Shown one piece after another: positions 34,828 through 43,001 of a stretch of 64,000 bases of DNA. The stretch is taken from NCBI GenBank assembly GCA_037446575.1, contig JBBIII010000004.1, positions 1 to 64,000 on the forward strand. Reading direction: 5' to 3'. Below the pieces are notes generated by a model. The model was not told where the DNA came from. It saw only the letters and a list, made by a program, of their open reading frames with translations, and did no database searches. A program made the translations under genes and the position numbers. The stretch comes from JBBIII01 sp037446575. Its GTDB lineage: Bacteria > Bacteroidota > Ignavibacteria > UBA10030. The stretch's first letter is position 1; every line of letters starts with the position of its first letter.

Positions 34828-35586
34828 TTAAAAAATATTATATCAATTTTAATAGCAGTAATTTTTTGGGGTTGTCCTTCAACAGCTCCAAAGGTCGAGA
34901 AAACTGTTATTGCAAAACCTGAAATTACAATTCGAGTTGCAAGTTTAAGCTTAACTAATTTGAATAAACGAATAGAACGTAGACACATTTCAAATTTAGT
35001 AAAAATTCTTAAGCGCGAGGGGGTTGAAATTTTTGCGGTACAGGGCATATCGCGTTATCCAAGTCTATCAACACGAATAGACATTGTGAATGAACTTACC
35101 GCTCAAATGGAATGGCGAAATGCATTTGGTGAAATGCTCAACATGTCCGGGCGACAAACTGGAAATGCGGTTTTTTCAATGTATCCTATTCTTTCTCAGT
35201 TTAACCACTTGTTCGATGTCGTGAAATCGGATTATTATGAATCAGCACTGCAAACAGTGATTGATGTTGGAGTAGGTTCTGTGTCTATAATTAGCAGTCA
35301 ACTGCCAGAAAAAGTGGCAGTTAAGGAACAAGAAAAATGCTTAAATATAATTACAAGCTTAGTTGAGAATTCAAGAAAAGGGACAATTATTGCTGGCAAC
35401 TTGCCAGCGATTGAAAAAATTCAATCCTTAAATACATTTGCGGAATCTATTAATTCTGAGACTCAAAAAAATACAAATACAAAAATTTGGTATTCAACAA
35501 ATACATCTTTCAAACATCTAAATTCGTACATTGCTGATACAGAGTTAGGCAGTGTTGTGATTGTGCAATTTGGCATATTTAGGTAA
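34801..35586 (+). CDS. Lipoprotein with degenerate endonuclease/exonuclease/phosphatase fold
   Basis: A 261-aa protein. Starting at the ATG at 34801 gives a clean lipoprotein signal ending at Cys25 (IFWGC). The frame is open upstream to 34630, but that stretch crosses a repeat element and gives a poor N-terminus. The mature part has EEP-fold order: TIRVASLSLTNLNK, VEIFAVQGISR, GRQTGNAVFSMYPIL, IIAGNLPAI. The catalytic positions are replaced: the glutamate of LQE is Gly, GDFN is GNLP, and no terminal SDH is seen. It is probably a non-enzymatic relative. Confidence 0.65.
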   Translation: MFSVFQRSLLKNIISILIAVIFWGCPSTAPKVEKTVIAKPEITIRVASLSLTNLNKRIERRHISNLVKILKREGVEIFAVQGISRYPSLSTRIDIVNELTAQMEWRNAFGEMLNMSGRQTGNAVFSMYPILSQFNHLFDVVKSDYYESALQTVIDVGVGSVSIISSQLPEKVAVKEQEKCLNIITSLVENSRKGTIIAGNLPAIEKIQSLNTFAESINSETQKNTNTKIWYSTNTSFKHLNSYIADTELGSVVIVQFGIFR

Positions 35587-35683
35587 ATGTATCGTTTGGT
35601 ATATCGCATTTGATATTCTTTTTCTAAACTATTATTATGTTGCAGTAGTAACTATTAAAGCACATATAATGAAATAATATATT

Positions 35684-36880
35684 ATGGCAGAAGAAAATAA
35701 AGTTGATCCACAAGTAATTAAAGAGCGTATAGGCAAACATTTACGTACTGCTGACGAGCACACTCGTTTTCAACGCTATGAAGAAGCTATCAGGGAAATA
35801 GAATTAGCGTTAGACCTAGATCCGAAGAATAACTATGCTCGTTCGTTTCTCGAAAGAGTCAAATTAATGAATAAGCGCGCTCATGAAAAAGAAGTTGCGC
35901 ACCAAGGGACAGCGGAAATGTCTTTGGAAGAACGAATGGCGTTAATCTCGCAACATTTAGCGGTGGCAGAAGAATATATCAATAAAAAGAATTATAAAAG
36001 GGCGTTAGATGAAGTAGCTCGGGTGTATAAAATTGATGCAAATAATTTTTATGCCCAAGCGTATTCCGAACGAATCGATGCATTAATGTTGGAAGAAAGC
36101 GCTGAAGGCGCAAAACTTCTTAAATCCGCTGTTAAACAAGTTGCAGAAATTACACCGCAAGTTGAAAACAAACAGCCGCCGCCCTTGCCGAAAAGCGGAA
36201 GCTCGTTGATGTATAGAGAATTGCTTAGGGATGTTTGGTCCGACGGAAAAGTGACGGAGCAGGAGGCAAAAGAACTTGAAACAATGCGCGAACTTTTTGG
36301 AATTACGAATGAAGCGCATCAACAGTATGAGCAAGAAATCAAAATTGAAGCATACCTTGAAGCGTTGCGTATTGCGTGGCGTGATAATATAATGACCGAT
36401 TTAGAGCAAAAAGCGCTTCAAACAATGCGTGATAAATACGGAATCACACCGGAAGAACAAACCATTGCTGAAAAAAGATTTGATGAAATTAAAAAGCTCT
36501 CTAAAACGCGTGGAACGATTTTGGTAGTCGATTCAAATCGAGACGATCTTGTTGCATTAGGCAAGGTATTAAAGCAACGCGGCTTTACTATCTTTATGGC
36601 GCAAAAAACTGAAGACGCACTTCAAATACTTATAAATCAGAAGCCAAACATAATTATTTCTGAAATTCTTTTTCCAAATTCGCAGTTAGATGGAGTAGGT
36701 TTTTTAAAGAAATTAAGAGAACACTCCGCGTTACGACATACTCCCTTTTTCTTCATTAGTGGTATTATAGATAAAAAAGTATTGCAAGCCGCTTATCGTT
36801 TAAGTGCTGACCACTTTTTGAGTAAGCCAATTGATTATGAACTGTTGTTCTCTATGATAGATGGAAAGCTAAACATCTAA
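35684..36880 (+). CDS. TPR-like and TerB-like protein with an atypical receiver domain
   Basis: A 398-aa cytoplasmic protein. Residues 15-130 form TPR-like pairs (RYEEAIREIELALDLDPKNNYA; NYKRALDEVARVYKIDANNFYA). Residues 190-275 hold two related helical repeats (YRELLRDVWSDGKVTEQEAKEL; YLEALRIAWRDNIMTDLEQKAL) like a divided TerB or EF-hand-like module. Residues 280-398 are a response-regulator receiver: TILVVDSNRDD, ISEILFP, LSKPIDY. The phospho-acceptor aspartate is Glu327 and the second acid of the DD pair is Ser, so ordinary phosphorylation is unlikely. No DNA-binding output is present. Confidence 0.8.
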   Translation: MAEENKVDPQVIKERIGKHLRTADEHTRFQRYEEAIREIELALDLDPKNNYARSFLERVKLMNKRAHEKEVAHQGTAEMSLEERMALISQHLAVAEEYINKKNYKRALDEVARVYKIDANNFYAQAYSERIDALMLEESAEGAKLLKSAVKQVAEITPQVENKQPPPLPKSGSSLMYRELLRDVWSDGKVTEQEAKELETMRELFGITNEAHQQYEQEIKIEAYLEALRIAWRDNIMTDLEQKALQTMRDKYGITPEEQTIAEKRFDEIKKLSKTRGTILVVDSNRDDLVALGKVLKQRGFTIFMAQKTEDALQILINQKPNIIISEILFPNSQLDGVGFLKKLREHSALRHTPFFFISGIIDKKVLQAAYRLSADHFLSKPIDYELLFSMIDGKLNI

Positions 36881-36883
36881 CCA

Positions 36884-37984
36884 TTATTCAGCGCTTAAAA
36901 TCTCTCCCGACATCGGTAGATGATTAAGTTTTAATTCTTTCGTACCATCTTTAAATACTGTTACGCGTTCGAAGTAAAATTTCAATCCCTTTGCAGTTTG
37001 CATAAAAGGCGAATCCTGTAGGTGATAATGAATAACGGGTTCGGTCGAGTTACCTGAATTGCCACATAATGCAATTACTTGCCCGCGCTTAACATTCTCA
37101 CCGACTTTGACTCTTACACTGCCTTGTTTTAAATATGAAAGTACCGAATATTCACGATTTGTATGTTGTATAATAATTGCATTGCCGATAGCCGCATAAG
37201 GATTACGTAACCCCGGTGAATTCTCTCTAATTCCATCTATTGTCTCCACTACAATTCCATCAGCTGGTGCTAATACTTCTTTCCCATATCCATAATATTC
37301 TTCGTTTGTTTTACCATCTTTATTATATCTAAGACCTGCTTCATTTGTGGCAGAAAATTCGTAAGCATATTGTTGTTGCAGCAAGTTTCTTTGCGCGGCG
37401 CCTTCGCGTAACTCTCCACCATAAATTACAGCCCAAGTTCCTTTGAATGGCGGATATAATACTGTCTGCTGTTTATCTGCGACAACCGGAGGCACAGGTT
37501 GAGGTTCAGATTTAACTATTGTTGTAGGTTGTTCTGGTTTGGGATCTGTCGCCGCCGTAGTTGGAGGAATTTGTGTCGGTTGTGTTTCTGTTGGTTTAGG
37601 TGTTGGCGTTGGTTCTGCTACAATATGAGTTGTAAAAAGAAATCCTTTAATTTTTCCTTGATCTGTTAAATAAATATTTAATACTTGTGCCCCACGTTCG
37701 AAAAACATAACGCAAATAGCATGATCTGCCCCTTTAATCTGAGGCGCTTCAATTCTACTTACTTTCCCATATTGATTTTCTAGATTCTTAAAAAATATAG
37801 TAGTCTTATTTAAAGGAAAAGCAGTCAACATTCCTGAATCATATTCACTTACCATAGCTTCATAGTTCGATGTATTCATTGCTTCTACTAATCTATTAAT
37901 TACATTTACAAACTTTTCATTGTTTTGCTGGCCAAAAGTTTGAATGCTTAAAACTAATATTAGTATTAATTGTTTTATCGCCAT
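36884..37984 (-). CDS. Secreted LytM/M23-like protein with degenerate metal site
   Basis: A 366-aa protein with a signal peptide (1-19), an N-terminal alpha/beta domain resembling DUF3887/SnoaL-like modules (about 22-120), a Pro/Thr-rich linker (about 123-175), and a C-terminal M23 fold (about 185-345): VLAPADGIVVE, GNAIIIQHTNREYSVLSYL, VGENVKRGQVIALCGNSGNST. The HYH ligands (319-321) are present. The first metal pair, normally H...D, is replaced within QQQYAYEFS by Tyr and Glu with no obvious upstream histidine. It may bind peptidoglycan without cutting it. Confidence 0.75.
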   Translation of the reverse strand: MAIKQLILILVLSIQTFGQQNNEKFVNVINRLVEAMNTSNYEAMVSEYDSGMLTAFPLNKTTIFFKNLENQYGKVSRIEAPQIKGADHAICVMFFERGAQVLNIYLTDQGKIKGFLFTTHIVAEPTPTPKPTETQPTQIPPTTAATDPKPEQPTTIVKSEPQPVPPVVADKQQTVLYPPFKGTWAVIYGGELREGAAQRNLLQQQYAYEFSATNEAGLRYNKDGKTNEEYYGYGKEVLAPADGIVVETIDGIRENSPGLRNPYAAIGNAIIIQHTNREYSVLSYLKQGSVRVKVGENVKRGQVIALCGNSGNSTEPVIHYHLQDSPFMQTAKGLKFYFERVTVFKDGTKELKLNHLPMSGEILSAE

Positions 37985-38271
37985 AATTTACATCTCATTA
38001 AGTTATTAAACATTAGCACGATTTTTGGAAAGAATCAATATATTTGAAACTCTAAATAAAAAGCCGAGCTACTAAGTTCTCCTTTTCCATATCGATTTAT
38101 TACCTAATATTTCCCAAACATCAAAATAAAGAACAAATGTTTCGCTTCACTCTATTATTTGAAAAAACACTATTCAAACACTTATAGTCAATAACTTAAA
38201 CATATACAGTTTCGAAAAAGTTTGTTATGTAATAACATATTTGTACGCCTATGTAAAGTCATAATTACTAT
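37985..38271. other. AT-rich gap without recognised gene
   Basis: No open frame with coding character, no tRNA and no terminator were seen. It holds the upstream region of the M23-like gene. Together with the adjoining inverted-repeat element it makes up the 457-base gap. Confidence 0.5.
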
Positions 38272-38369
38272 TAGAGACATCTGAAAAAAATTTCGAGTCA
38301 TTGAGAGCAATCTCGATTTTATCGAATATTTAGCAATGAAATTGGAAACAAATATTTCAGAAGTCTCTA
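38272..38369. repeat. MITE-like element with TAGAGAC terminal inverted repeats, copy 2
   Basis: Terminal arms TAGAGACATCTGAAA (38272-38286) and TTTCAGAAGTCTCTA (38355-38369) pair at 14 of 15 positions. A nested hairpin lies inside (TCGAG at 38293, ATTG-AGAG-CAAT, CTCGA at 38312). The ends match the element at 34679-34827 but the interior does not. The element lies in the 457-base gap between the M23-like gene and the next membrane protein; the rest of that gap is AT-rich with no open frame or clear signal. Confidence 0.55.
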
Positions 38370-38441
38370 TTATATTGTAATTAATAGAAGTACAATTTTA
38401 ACAGTCTCGTGTTTTTTATTTGGGGAGAACTGCTTCAACGT

Positions 38442-38888
38442 TTAAAGATTTGTAGAATTAATAGATTGCTGTTTCATGAATTTGTGAAATTCTTTAATAA
38501 TTTTTAGTGTTAACCAAAAGCCAACGATCTCCATAACAAGTATGCAACCATACGTAACCTCATAAATAATTTTCCAAGAATAATTAGCGGGTAAATTGCT
38601 TATATATGGAGATGCAATGAATCTTGTGTAGATATTATAAATCAATTCTGCTGGAAGTGAGCCAAGCAAAATTATCGAACTCTGGCGACTGGCTTGAGTC
38701 AAAAGAAATAAGGATGACAACAAAGGAACTAAACACAGAATTAGAAGTAAAGGTAAGTACGCATCTATTATGAACATAAAATCAATTTTCTGGCGGGCAT
38801 AAAAATGAAGCGTATAAACAATGGCATGAGCCGTCATAATAAAAATAACTTGTTTTGAAATCGAACGAATACTATCTGTCAATGTCAT
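38442..38888 (-). CDS. Small four-helix membrane protein, unknown function
   Basis: A 148-aa hydrophobic protein with four predicted membrane helices (about 12-32, 41-64, 68-90, 105-128) and a short basic cytoplasmic tail. I do not recognise a family and see no conserved polar motif. AAAGGAGATGATATG gives a strong ribosome site for the ATG. It lies 33 bases after the NlpC/P60 gene on the same strand, so it is probably the last gene of that unit. Confidence 0.7.
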   Translation of the reverse strand: MTLTDSIRSISKQVIFIMTAHAIVYTLHFYARQKIDFMFIIDAYLPLLLILCLVPLLSSLFLLTQASRQSSIILLGSLPAELIYNIYTRFIASPYISNLPANYSWKIIYEVTYGCILVMEIVGFWLTLKIIKEFHKFMKQQSINSTNL

Positions 38889-38921
38889 ATCATCTCCTTT
38901 TATATAAAAATTAGGAACAGC

Positions 38922-40061
38922 TTAAATTAATCTGCGCGCTCTAACGAATTTCTTTAATAATGATTTATCAAAATATTTTGATGATGGATTGAAACTACCC
39001 AATTTGACTTGCTCTGAACTATGAATGAACGTTTTATTACCTAAGTAAATTGCTACATGTGTAATTCGTTCTTGTCTCTTAGTTGTTGCTTTTTTCCCGA
39101 AGAAAAGTAAATCCCCCTTTTTAAGTCTATCAAAATTATTACCTGGTTCAATATGTGCGCCTTGTAAAGCTTGTTGGTTTGCATCACGATTTAATTCTAA
39201 GCCATTTAATCTGAACACCATTTTTACAAACCCAGAACAATCCAATCCTCTGGCTGAAGTTCCACCCCAAAGATATGGTGTTCCCAAAAATAATTTCGCT
39301 GTCTTTTCAATGTTTTTAACTGTTAACGAACGATTCTTTACCCACTTTTCATAATTCTCAATGCCATCGCTTTGGATATACCCTGTTGTTCCATCCGACA
39401 ATTCTACTAGTGTCCATTTATTCAGAATGCTGTCGCATTTAACAATGCAACCTATAGATACATTAGTAATCAGAGTTGAATTAATTAGCGGTTCTTTTGT
39501 GATTTTACCTTGTAATGCCGTTACAATGATCTTTTGTGTTTTATTCCAATGATTCAAGCCATCTTGGCTCATTTGAATTACTACAGAGCTATCTATCCAT
39601 CCAAGATATTTACAAGGAGTTTGAACTAAAAGGAATTTTCTTTCTTTATCTATGATTTTCACAATTGAACCCATTAAAGCTTGATTTACAAGTTCCGCAC
39701 TGTCATTAGGCTTACGCCTCATGTCGCAAACTTCCGTTAATATTATTCCATATGGATATTTGCACAAATTTGTATCAGGAAGAATTCTAATCTGATCTAT
39801 TATATTATTTTTAAATGATAAGCTTAATGTGTCTATAAGAGATTTTTTTGCGTCAGCATTATCGACTTTGCCACGCAGTACAATTCCTGATTTTGTTTGC
39901 CGGTAAGAAATATTAAATATAGCCGTCCGTTTATCCGGTGCATATTTTTGTTGAATTGATTTTATGATAGATTTAATCAAATCTTTCTGGTCGCTTATAT
40001 TGTACCCTAAAAAAGTGAAACTAAGAAATAATAGAAATATTTTACTACAAAACAACATCAT
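38922..40061 (-). CDS. NlpC/P60 (C40) cell-wall peptidase with SH3-type domains
   Basis: A 379-aa secreted protein. After an N-terminal hydrophobic signal (about 1-20) come a degenerate N-terminal region, two bacterial SH3-like domains (about 105-165 and 180-240), and a C-terminal NlpC/P60 domain: PYLWGGTSARGLDCSGF with nucleophile Cys275, THVAIYLG with His335, and a third polar residue in FIHSSEQ. The layout resembles YkfC-type gamma-D-glutamyl-diamino-acid endopeptidases that trim stem peptides of peptidoglycan. The catalytic set is complete. Confidence 0.9.
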   Translation of the reverse strand: MMLFCSKIFLLFLSFTFLGYNISDQKDLIKSIIKSIQQKYAPDKRTAIFNISYRQTKSGIVLRGKVDNADAKKSLIDTLSLSFKNNIIDQIRILPDTNLCKYPYGIILTEVCDMRRKPNDSAELVNQALMGSIVKIIDKERKFLLVQTPCKYLGWIDSSVVIQMSQDGLNHWNKTQKIIVTALQGKITKEPLINSTLITNVSIGCIVKCDSILNKWTLVELSDGTTGYIQSDGIENYEKWVKNRSLTVKNIEKTAKLFLGTPYLWGGTSARGLDCSGFVKMVFRLNGLELNRDANQQALQGAHIEPGNNFDRLKKGDLLFFGKKATTKRQERITHVAIYLGNKTFIHSSEQVKLGSFNPSSKYFDKSLLKKFVRARRLI

Positions 40062-40124
40062 AAAAGTAGCGCCTATTTTAGTTTATGAAAAAATAAATGA
40101 ATTATCTAAATCCTTCAAACGAAA

Positions 40125-40766
40125 TTATAAGAAGCGTTCTAGAAAAATGTTGATATCTCTTATACTTTCCTCGCTAATTGAATGAGCTATAGGATATTCC
40201 TGATATGTAACATTAGCGTTTTTCTCTTGTAATAATTGGAGAGTACTTTTTGCAAATGTTAGTGGGATTGTTTGATCATATATTCCGTGCGCCATATAAT
40301 AAGATAAATTATCTATTTTATCCCATTCGTATTTTAGATTTTCAGATTTGGGTAAAAATCCGCTATGCGCTATCACTCCGTCACATAAATTCGGAAATAA
40401 AAGGGAATTAACAAAAGCCATCATAGCTCCCATACTAAATCCCATTAAAAATATTTTATTGAAATTTAATTGAAATAATTCTTTTATATTACCGATGCAT
40501 TCTCTAAGTAAAATAGCGCTTTTAATAATTTGATTACAATCGGCTTCCAATTTTTCATCGAGATCGAACCAGGTATATCCACCAAATTGATATTTATGTG
40601 GTGCCCGAATGCTTACAATAACCAAACGTGAGTCTAAATAATTTGATAGTTCTAATAGATCGTTTTCATCGCTTCCACGACCGTGTAATAGTATGAGGAT
40701 TGTTCGAGAGCTTTGAATTTGATTGTTAGGAACTGCAATTTTATAATATAGTTGTTGTCCACTCAT
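40125..40766 (-). CDS. Phospholipase/carboxylesterase family alpha/beta hydrolase
   Basis: A 213-aa cytoplasmic serine esterase of the YpfH/carboxylesterase type. LLHGRGSDENDLLEL near the start, GFSMGAMMAF with nucleophile Ser111, AHGIYDQTIP with Asp164, and PIAHSIS with His195 give a full triad. Family members cleave short acyl esters or lysophospholipids. No signal peptide. It is the first gene after a bidirectional terminator that separates it from the lectin gene; the peptidase gene follows 63 bases downstream. Confidence 0.87.
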   Translation of the reverse strand: MSGQQLYYKIAVPNNQIQSSRTILILLHGRGSDENDLLELSNYLDSRLVIVSIRAPHKYQFGGYTWFDLDEKLEADCNQIIKSAILLRECIGNIKELFQLNFNKIFLMGFSMGAMMAFVNSLLFPNLCDGVIAHSGFLPKSENLKYEWDKIDNLSYYMAHGIYDQTIPLTFAKSTLQLLQEKNANVTYQEYPIAHSISEESIRDINIFLERFL

Positions 40767-40781
40767 TTTAGCATTTGATAA

Positions 40782-40821
40782 AAAAAACTGCGAGGCATCT
40801 TATATTGCATCGCAGTTTTTT
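40782..40821. terminator. Bidirectional Rho-independent terminator
   Basis: AAAAAACTGCGA and TCGCAGTTTTTT pair perfectly over 12 bp around a 16-base loop, with T-runs in both directions. It lies just after the lectin gene on the minus strand and ends that transcript before the esterase gene. Confidence 0.85.
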
Positions 40822-40843
40822 ATAACAGATCAAGGAAAAAAAA

Positions 40844-41230
40844 TTACTTGACTTTAACTGTGGTCGGTGCAACTGCAACCCAACTACCTTGAATATTATG
40901 CACTTTAGAATCTGCCCAAGTTTTTACCACTACAGTAAATCCATCACGCGAAACACCATCAGCTTTTACATTTACACGAACATTTGACTTTGTTTCTGCG
41001 TCAATTGTTGTTATAGAGACTATTACGTCGGGTTTTACATTAAATGGTTTCGGGAAGTTAACTGCAACCGTTATTTGTCTATCGCCACTACCGCTTGCCA
41101 AGCCAGCGCCGGTTGTTGAAAAAGTGCCAACCTGGACTTGAGGCACCTCAATGGATTTTTGCGCCATCAATGGGTGCGCTGCTATTAGCGCGATAATAAA
41201 AAGTCCTATAAATCCGATTAAGTTTTTCAT
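40844..41230 (-). CDS. Secreted H-type lectin domain protein
   Basis: A 128-aa protein with a classical signal peptide (cleavage expected after LMAQ, about residue 24). The rest matches an H-type lectin domain: ITVAVNFPKPFNVKPDVIVSITTIDAE, VRVNVKADGVSRDGFTVVVKTWADSKVHNIQGSWVA. The conserved FxxPFxxxPxV, GFTV and final W-V/I-A are present. Such domains bind carbohydrate, typically as trimers or hexamers, and are best known from invertebrates and Dictyostelium. It is monocistronic, with its own terminator. The bound glycan is unknown. Confidence 0.8.
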   Translation of the reverse strand: MKNLIGFIGLFIIALIAAHPLMAQKSIEVPQVQVGTFSTTGAGLASGSGDRQITVAVNFPKPFNVKPDVIVSITTIDAETKSNVRVNVKADGVSRDGFTVVVKTWADSKVHNIQGSWVAVAPTTVKVK

Positions 41231-41350
41231 ATATATCTCTCCTCTATAGTAAGTTTATTGATTGTTGATTATTAATCAGTTTTTGATGACTGATCCTAAG
41301 CATAAAGTCAATTCAAATTATTTTATAACTCAAATTCGATATATAAAATA

Positions 41351-41737
41351 TTATTGAATAAATTCTTCTATGTTTCCAGGGCGCATTAACATTAATATTG
41401 AAGAATGCGATACAATAAGATACTTTTCACCATCATATTCTACTTCAATAGCCGCATCACGTATAAATATTGCATAGTCTCCTTCTTCTGCCTGCAATGG
41501 GATGTATTTTACAGGGTCTTTTGGAGTTGTTGACCATGATTCTTGATCTATATATTGTGGATTAGGAACCGCATACCCGGGCCCAACGCGGACGACATAT
41601 CCGCTTTGGACTTTATCTTTTTCTTTTACTCCCGGTGGCAGATAAAGTCCATGTGCTGTTCTATCGCTTTCTTTATCTGGGGCTATTAAAACCTTATCGC
41701 CCACCAGGATAATTTTTTTTCGTGTTTTTATATCCAC
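41351..41737 (-). CDS. GroES-like (Cpn10) protein, orphan
   Basis: A 128-aa protein with a Cpn10 fold: ILVGDKVLIAPDKESDRTAHGLYLPPGVKEKDKVQSGYVVRVGPG and the C-terminal YDGEKYLIVSHSSILMLM. The GLYLP segment corresponds to the mobile-loop tripeptide that docks on GroEL. It is longer than GroES (about 97 residues) because of an insertion at about 60-85 (QYIDQESWSTTPKDPVKYIP). No groEL is adjacent, so it is a paralogue whose partner chaperonin, if any, is encoded elsewhere. Confidence 0.82.
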   Translation of the reverse strand: MDIKTRKKIILVGDKVLIAPDKESDRTAHGLYLPPGVKEKDKVQSGYVVRVGPGYAVPNPQYIDQESWSTTPKDPVKYIPLQAEEGDYAIFIRDAAIEVEYDGEKYLIVSHSSILMLMRPGNIEEFIQ

Positions 41738-41768
41738 AATTCTTCTTTATTAAAATTAGCCGATTATG

Positions 41769-41843
41769 TCGGGACGGCGGGATTTGAACCCGCGACCCCT
41801 TGCACCCCAAGCAAGTGCGCTAGCCGGGCTGCGCCACGTCCCG
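41769..41843 (-). tRNA. tRNA-Pro (GGG anticodon)
   Basis: Cloverleaf is complete: acceptor CGGGACG/CGTCCCG, D arm GCGC...GCGC, anticodon stem CTTGC/GCAAG around loop TTGGGGT (anticodon GGG, G at 37), T arm GCGGG/CCCGC with TTCAAAT, discriminator A. CCA is not encoded. Confidence 0.97.
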
Positions 41844-41891
41844 TTTATTTTTTGAATTCATGATAACTACTTTTTAATAAGCTTGCAAATG

Positions 41892-42476
41892 CTAAACAAG
41901 TCCACGCTTGATAAAATTTTTCACATTTTTTTGTATGTTGTCTAACGTAATTAATTCGGGTTGCTGTGCCCATTGACGTAAGACATTTCGTAATCCACCA
42001 ATAATGAAATAGCGAAATATTCTTATATCAGCGGCTTCATTAAATAATTTTTTCTGTACACCTTCACGAATAATTTCTTCTGCAATATCAAAAAAATCAT
42101 TATAGTGTTTTCCGACATTGCCTCGTCTATTTTTTATCAATATGTGTTGTTCGTTAACAAAAACGGTTGCTATTGCAGGATTTGCTATAAATAGGTTAAA
42201 AAAGTTATCTATTATAATATCTAATTTTTGCGAAGGACCGATATCTGATCGATTAATTGTTACTTTTAGATTTTGTGTAAGCTCAAGCCATAATTGATCG
42301 AATATTGTAAGTAATATTGCCTCTTTATTTTTATAATACAAATAAACGCTCCCTGTAGCTACGCCTGCTTCTTTTGCTATTGTTACAATTTTTGAATTGT
42401 TGTAACCGAATTTTGCAAATACTTTTATTGCCGCATTAATGATTGCTTTTTCTTTATTACCTTCTCGTCTTCGCAT
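41892..42476 (-). CDS. TetR/AcrR-family transcriptional repressor
   Basis: A 194-aa regulator. The HTH is at about 10-56 (AIINAAIKVFAKFGYNNSKIVTIAKEAGVATGSVYLYYKNKEAIL). The C-terminal ligand domain (FVNEQHILIKNR, FFDIAEEIIREGV, YFIIGGLRNVL) resembles the FadR-like TetR group that senses acyl-CoA and controls beta-oxidation. There is no fatty-acid gene next to it, so the target is unknown. Upstream lies a dispersed repeat. Confidence 0.88.
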   Translation of the reverse strand: MRRREGNKEKAIINAAIKVFAKFGYNNSKIVTIAKEAGVATGSVYLYYKNKEAILLTIFDQLWLELTQNLKVTINRSDIGPSQKLDIIIDNFFNLFIANPAIATVFVNEQHILIKNRRGNVGKHYNDFFDIAEEIIREGVQKKLFNEAADIRIFRYFIIGGLRNVLRQWAQQPELITLDNIQKNVKNFIKRGLV

Positions 42477-42592
42477 TTTGTTTACGTATTATTTTGAATT
42501 TTTATTCAATTATACACACCAAAAATTGTAATGTCAAATTATAGCAAGTCGAAAAAAGTTATTTTTGTATAGATTGCACAATGTATTCGAAG

Positions 42593-42778
42593 TAAAGAGA
42601 AAAATGGCACAAACTAGCCAAATGAGACAAGATTTCCATCGATTTTGTGTCTGTTCGTATCGTATACTTTTTTTGTGCTTGCCACTTTGGGGTTATCATT
42701 GTTCTTTAATTTTATAATTGCTCAAGCTTTTTTATAAGAATAACTATGTCTAGAAATAATTTGTTTAGCAATTACCTC
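42593..42778. repeat. Dispersed intergenic repeat, copy B
   Basis: It aligns along about 185 bases with copy C at 48872-49060: blocks GTAAAGA, GACAAGATT/AAACAAGATT, GATTTTGTGTCTGT, ACTTTTT..TGTGCTTG, GGGGTT, TCATTGTTCTT, TAATTG, and a tail TAATTTGtttAGcAATTAC. Its right part also matches copy A. It has no coding frame. It lies between the TetR gene and the candidate RNA. Confidence 0.75.
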
Positions 42779-42815
42779 GTGTTTATATATGTTCAAATAT
42801 TATATTAAGACAAAT

Positions 42816-42843
42816 AAAAAAGGCAAGGTACTAATACCTTGCC
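42816..42843 (-). terminator. Rho-independent terminator of the candidate RNA
   Basis: GGCAAGGTA-TTAG-TACCTTGCC (9-bp perfect stem) followed by TTTTTT on the minus strand. No protein-coding gene on this strand ends nearby, so it implies a non-coding transcript upstream of it. Confidence 0.8.
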
Positions 42844-43001
42844 TTGGTTTTGACGTTGCCCCTAATACCCCTTCAGTCTCAGCATCTCCCTGTATGCTTC
42901 GTACTGTTGAAAGCTGTTTTATGCGCACAGCTTCTATGGTAAGTGATCCGATTTATCGGATGCAGTATTACAGGTGGACACTACCGTTGAACTGTAACAT
43001 G
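42816..43001 (-). ncRNA. Candidate structured small RNA of about 185 nt, family not recognised
   Basis: On the minus strand TATATTTG (43008-43015), a match to the Bacteroidota -7 box TAnnTTTG, is followed by several stems and a terminator. Stems (window coordinates): CACTACC 42979-42985 with GGTAAGTG 42938-42945, enclosing ATCCGA/TCGGAT 42946-42961; AAGCTGT 42911-42917 with ACAGCTT 42927-42933; CAGT 42874 with ACTG 42903 and, nested, AGCAT 42881 with ATGCT 42894; then a 9-bp GGCAAGGTA/TACCTTGCC terminator stem and six T. The length recalls 6S RNA, but I cannot match any known family. Confidence 0.5.

Noticed and set aside
42849..42900. Minus-strand peptide ending QYEAYREMLRLKGY then stop, suggestive of a protein C-terminus
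   Set aside because: A stop lies a few codons upstream in the same frame and no longer frame connects to it; the region is better explained by RNA helices, though a gene remnant is not fully excluded.
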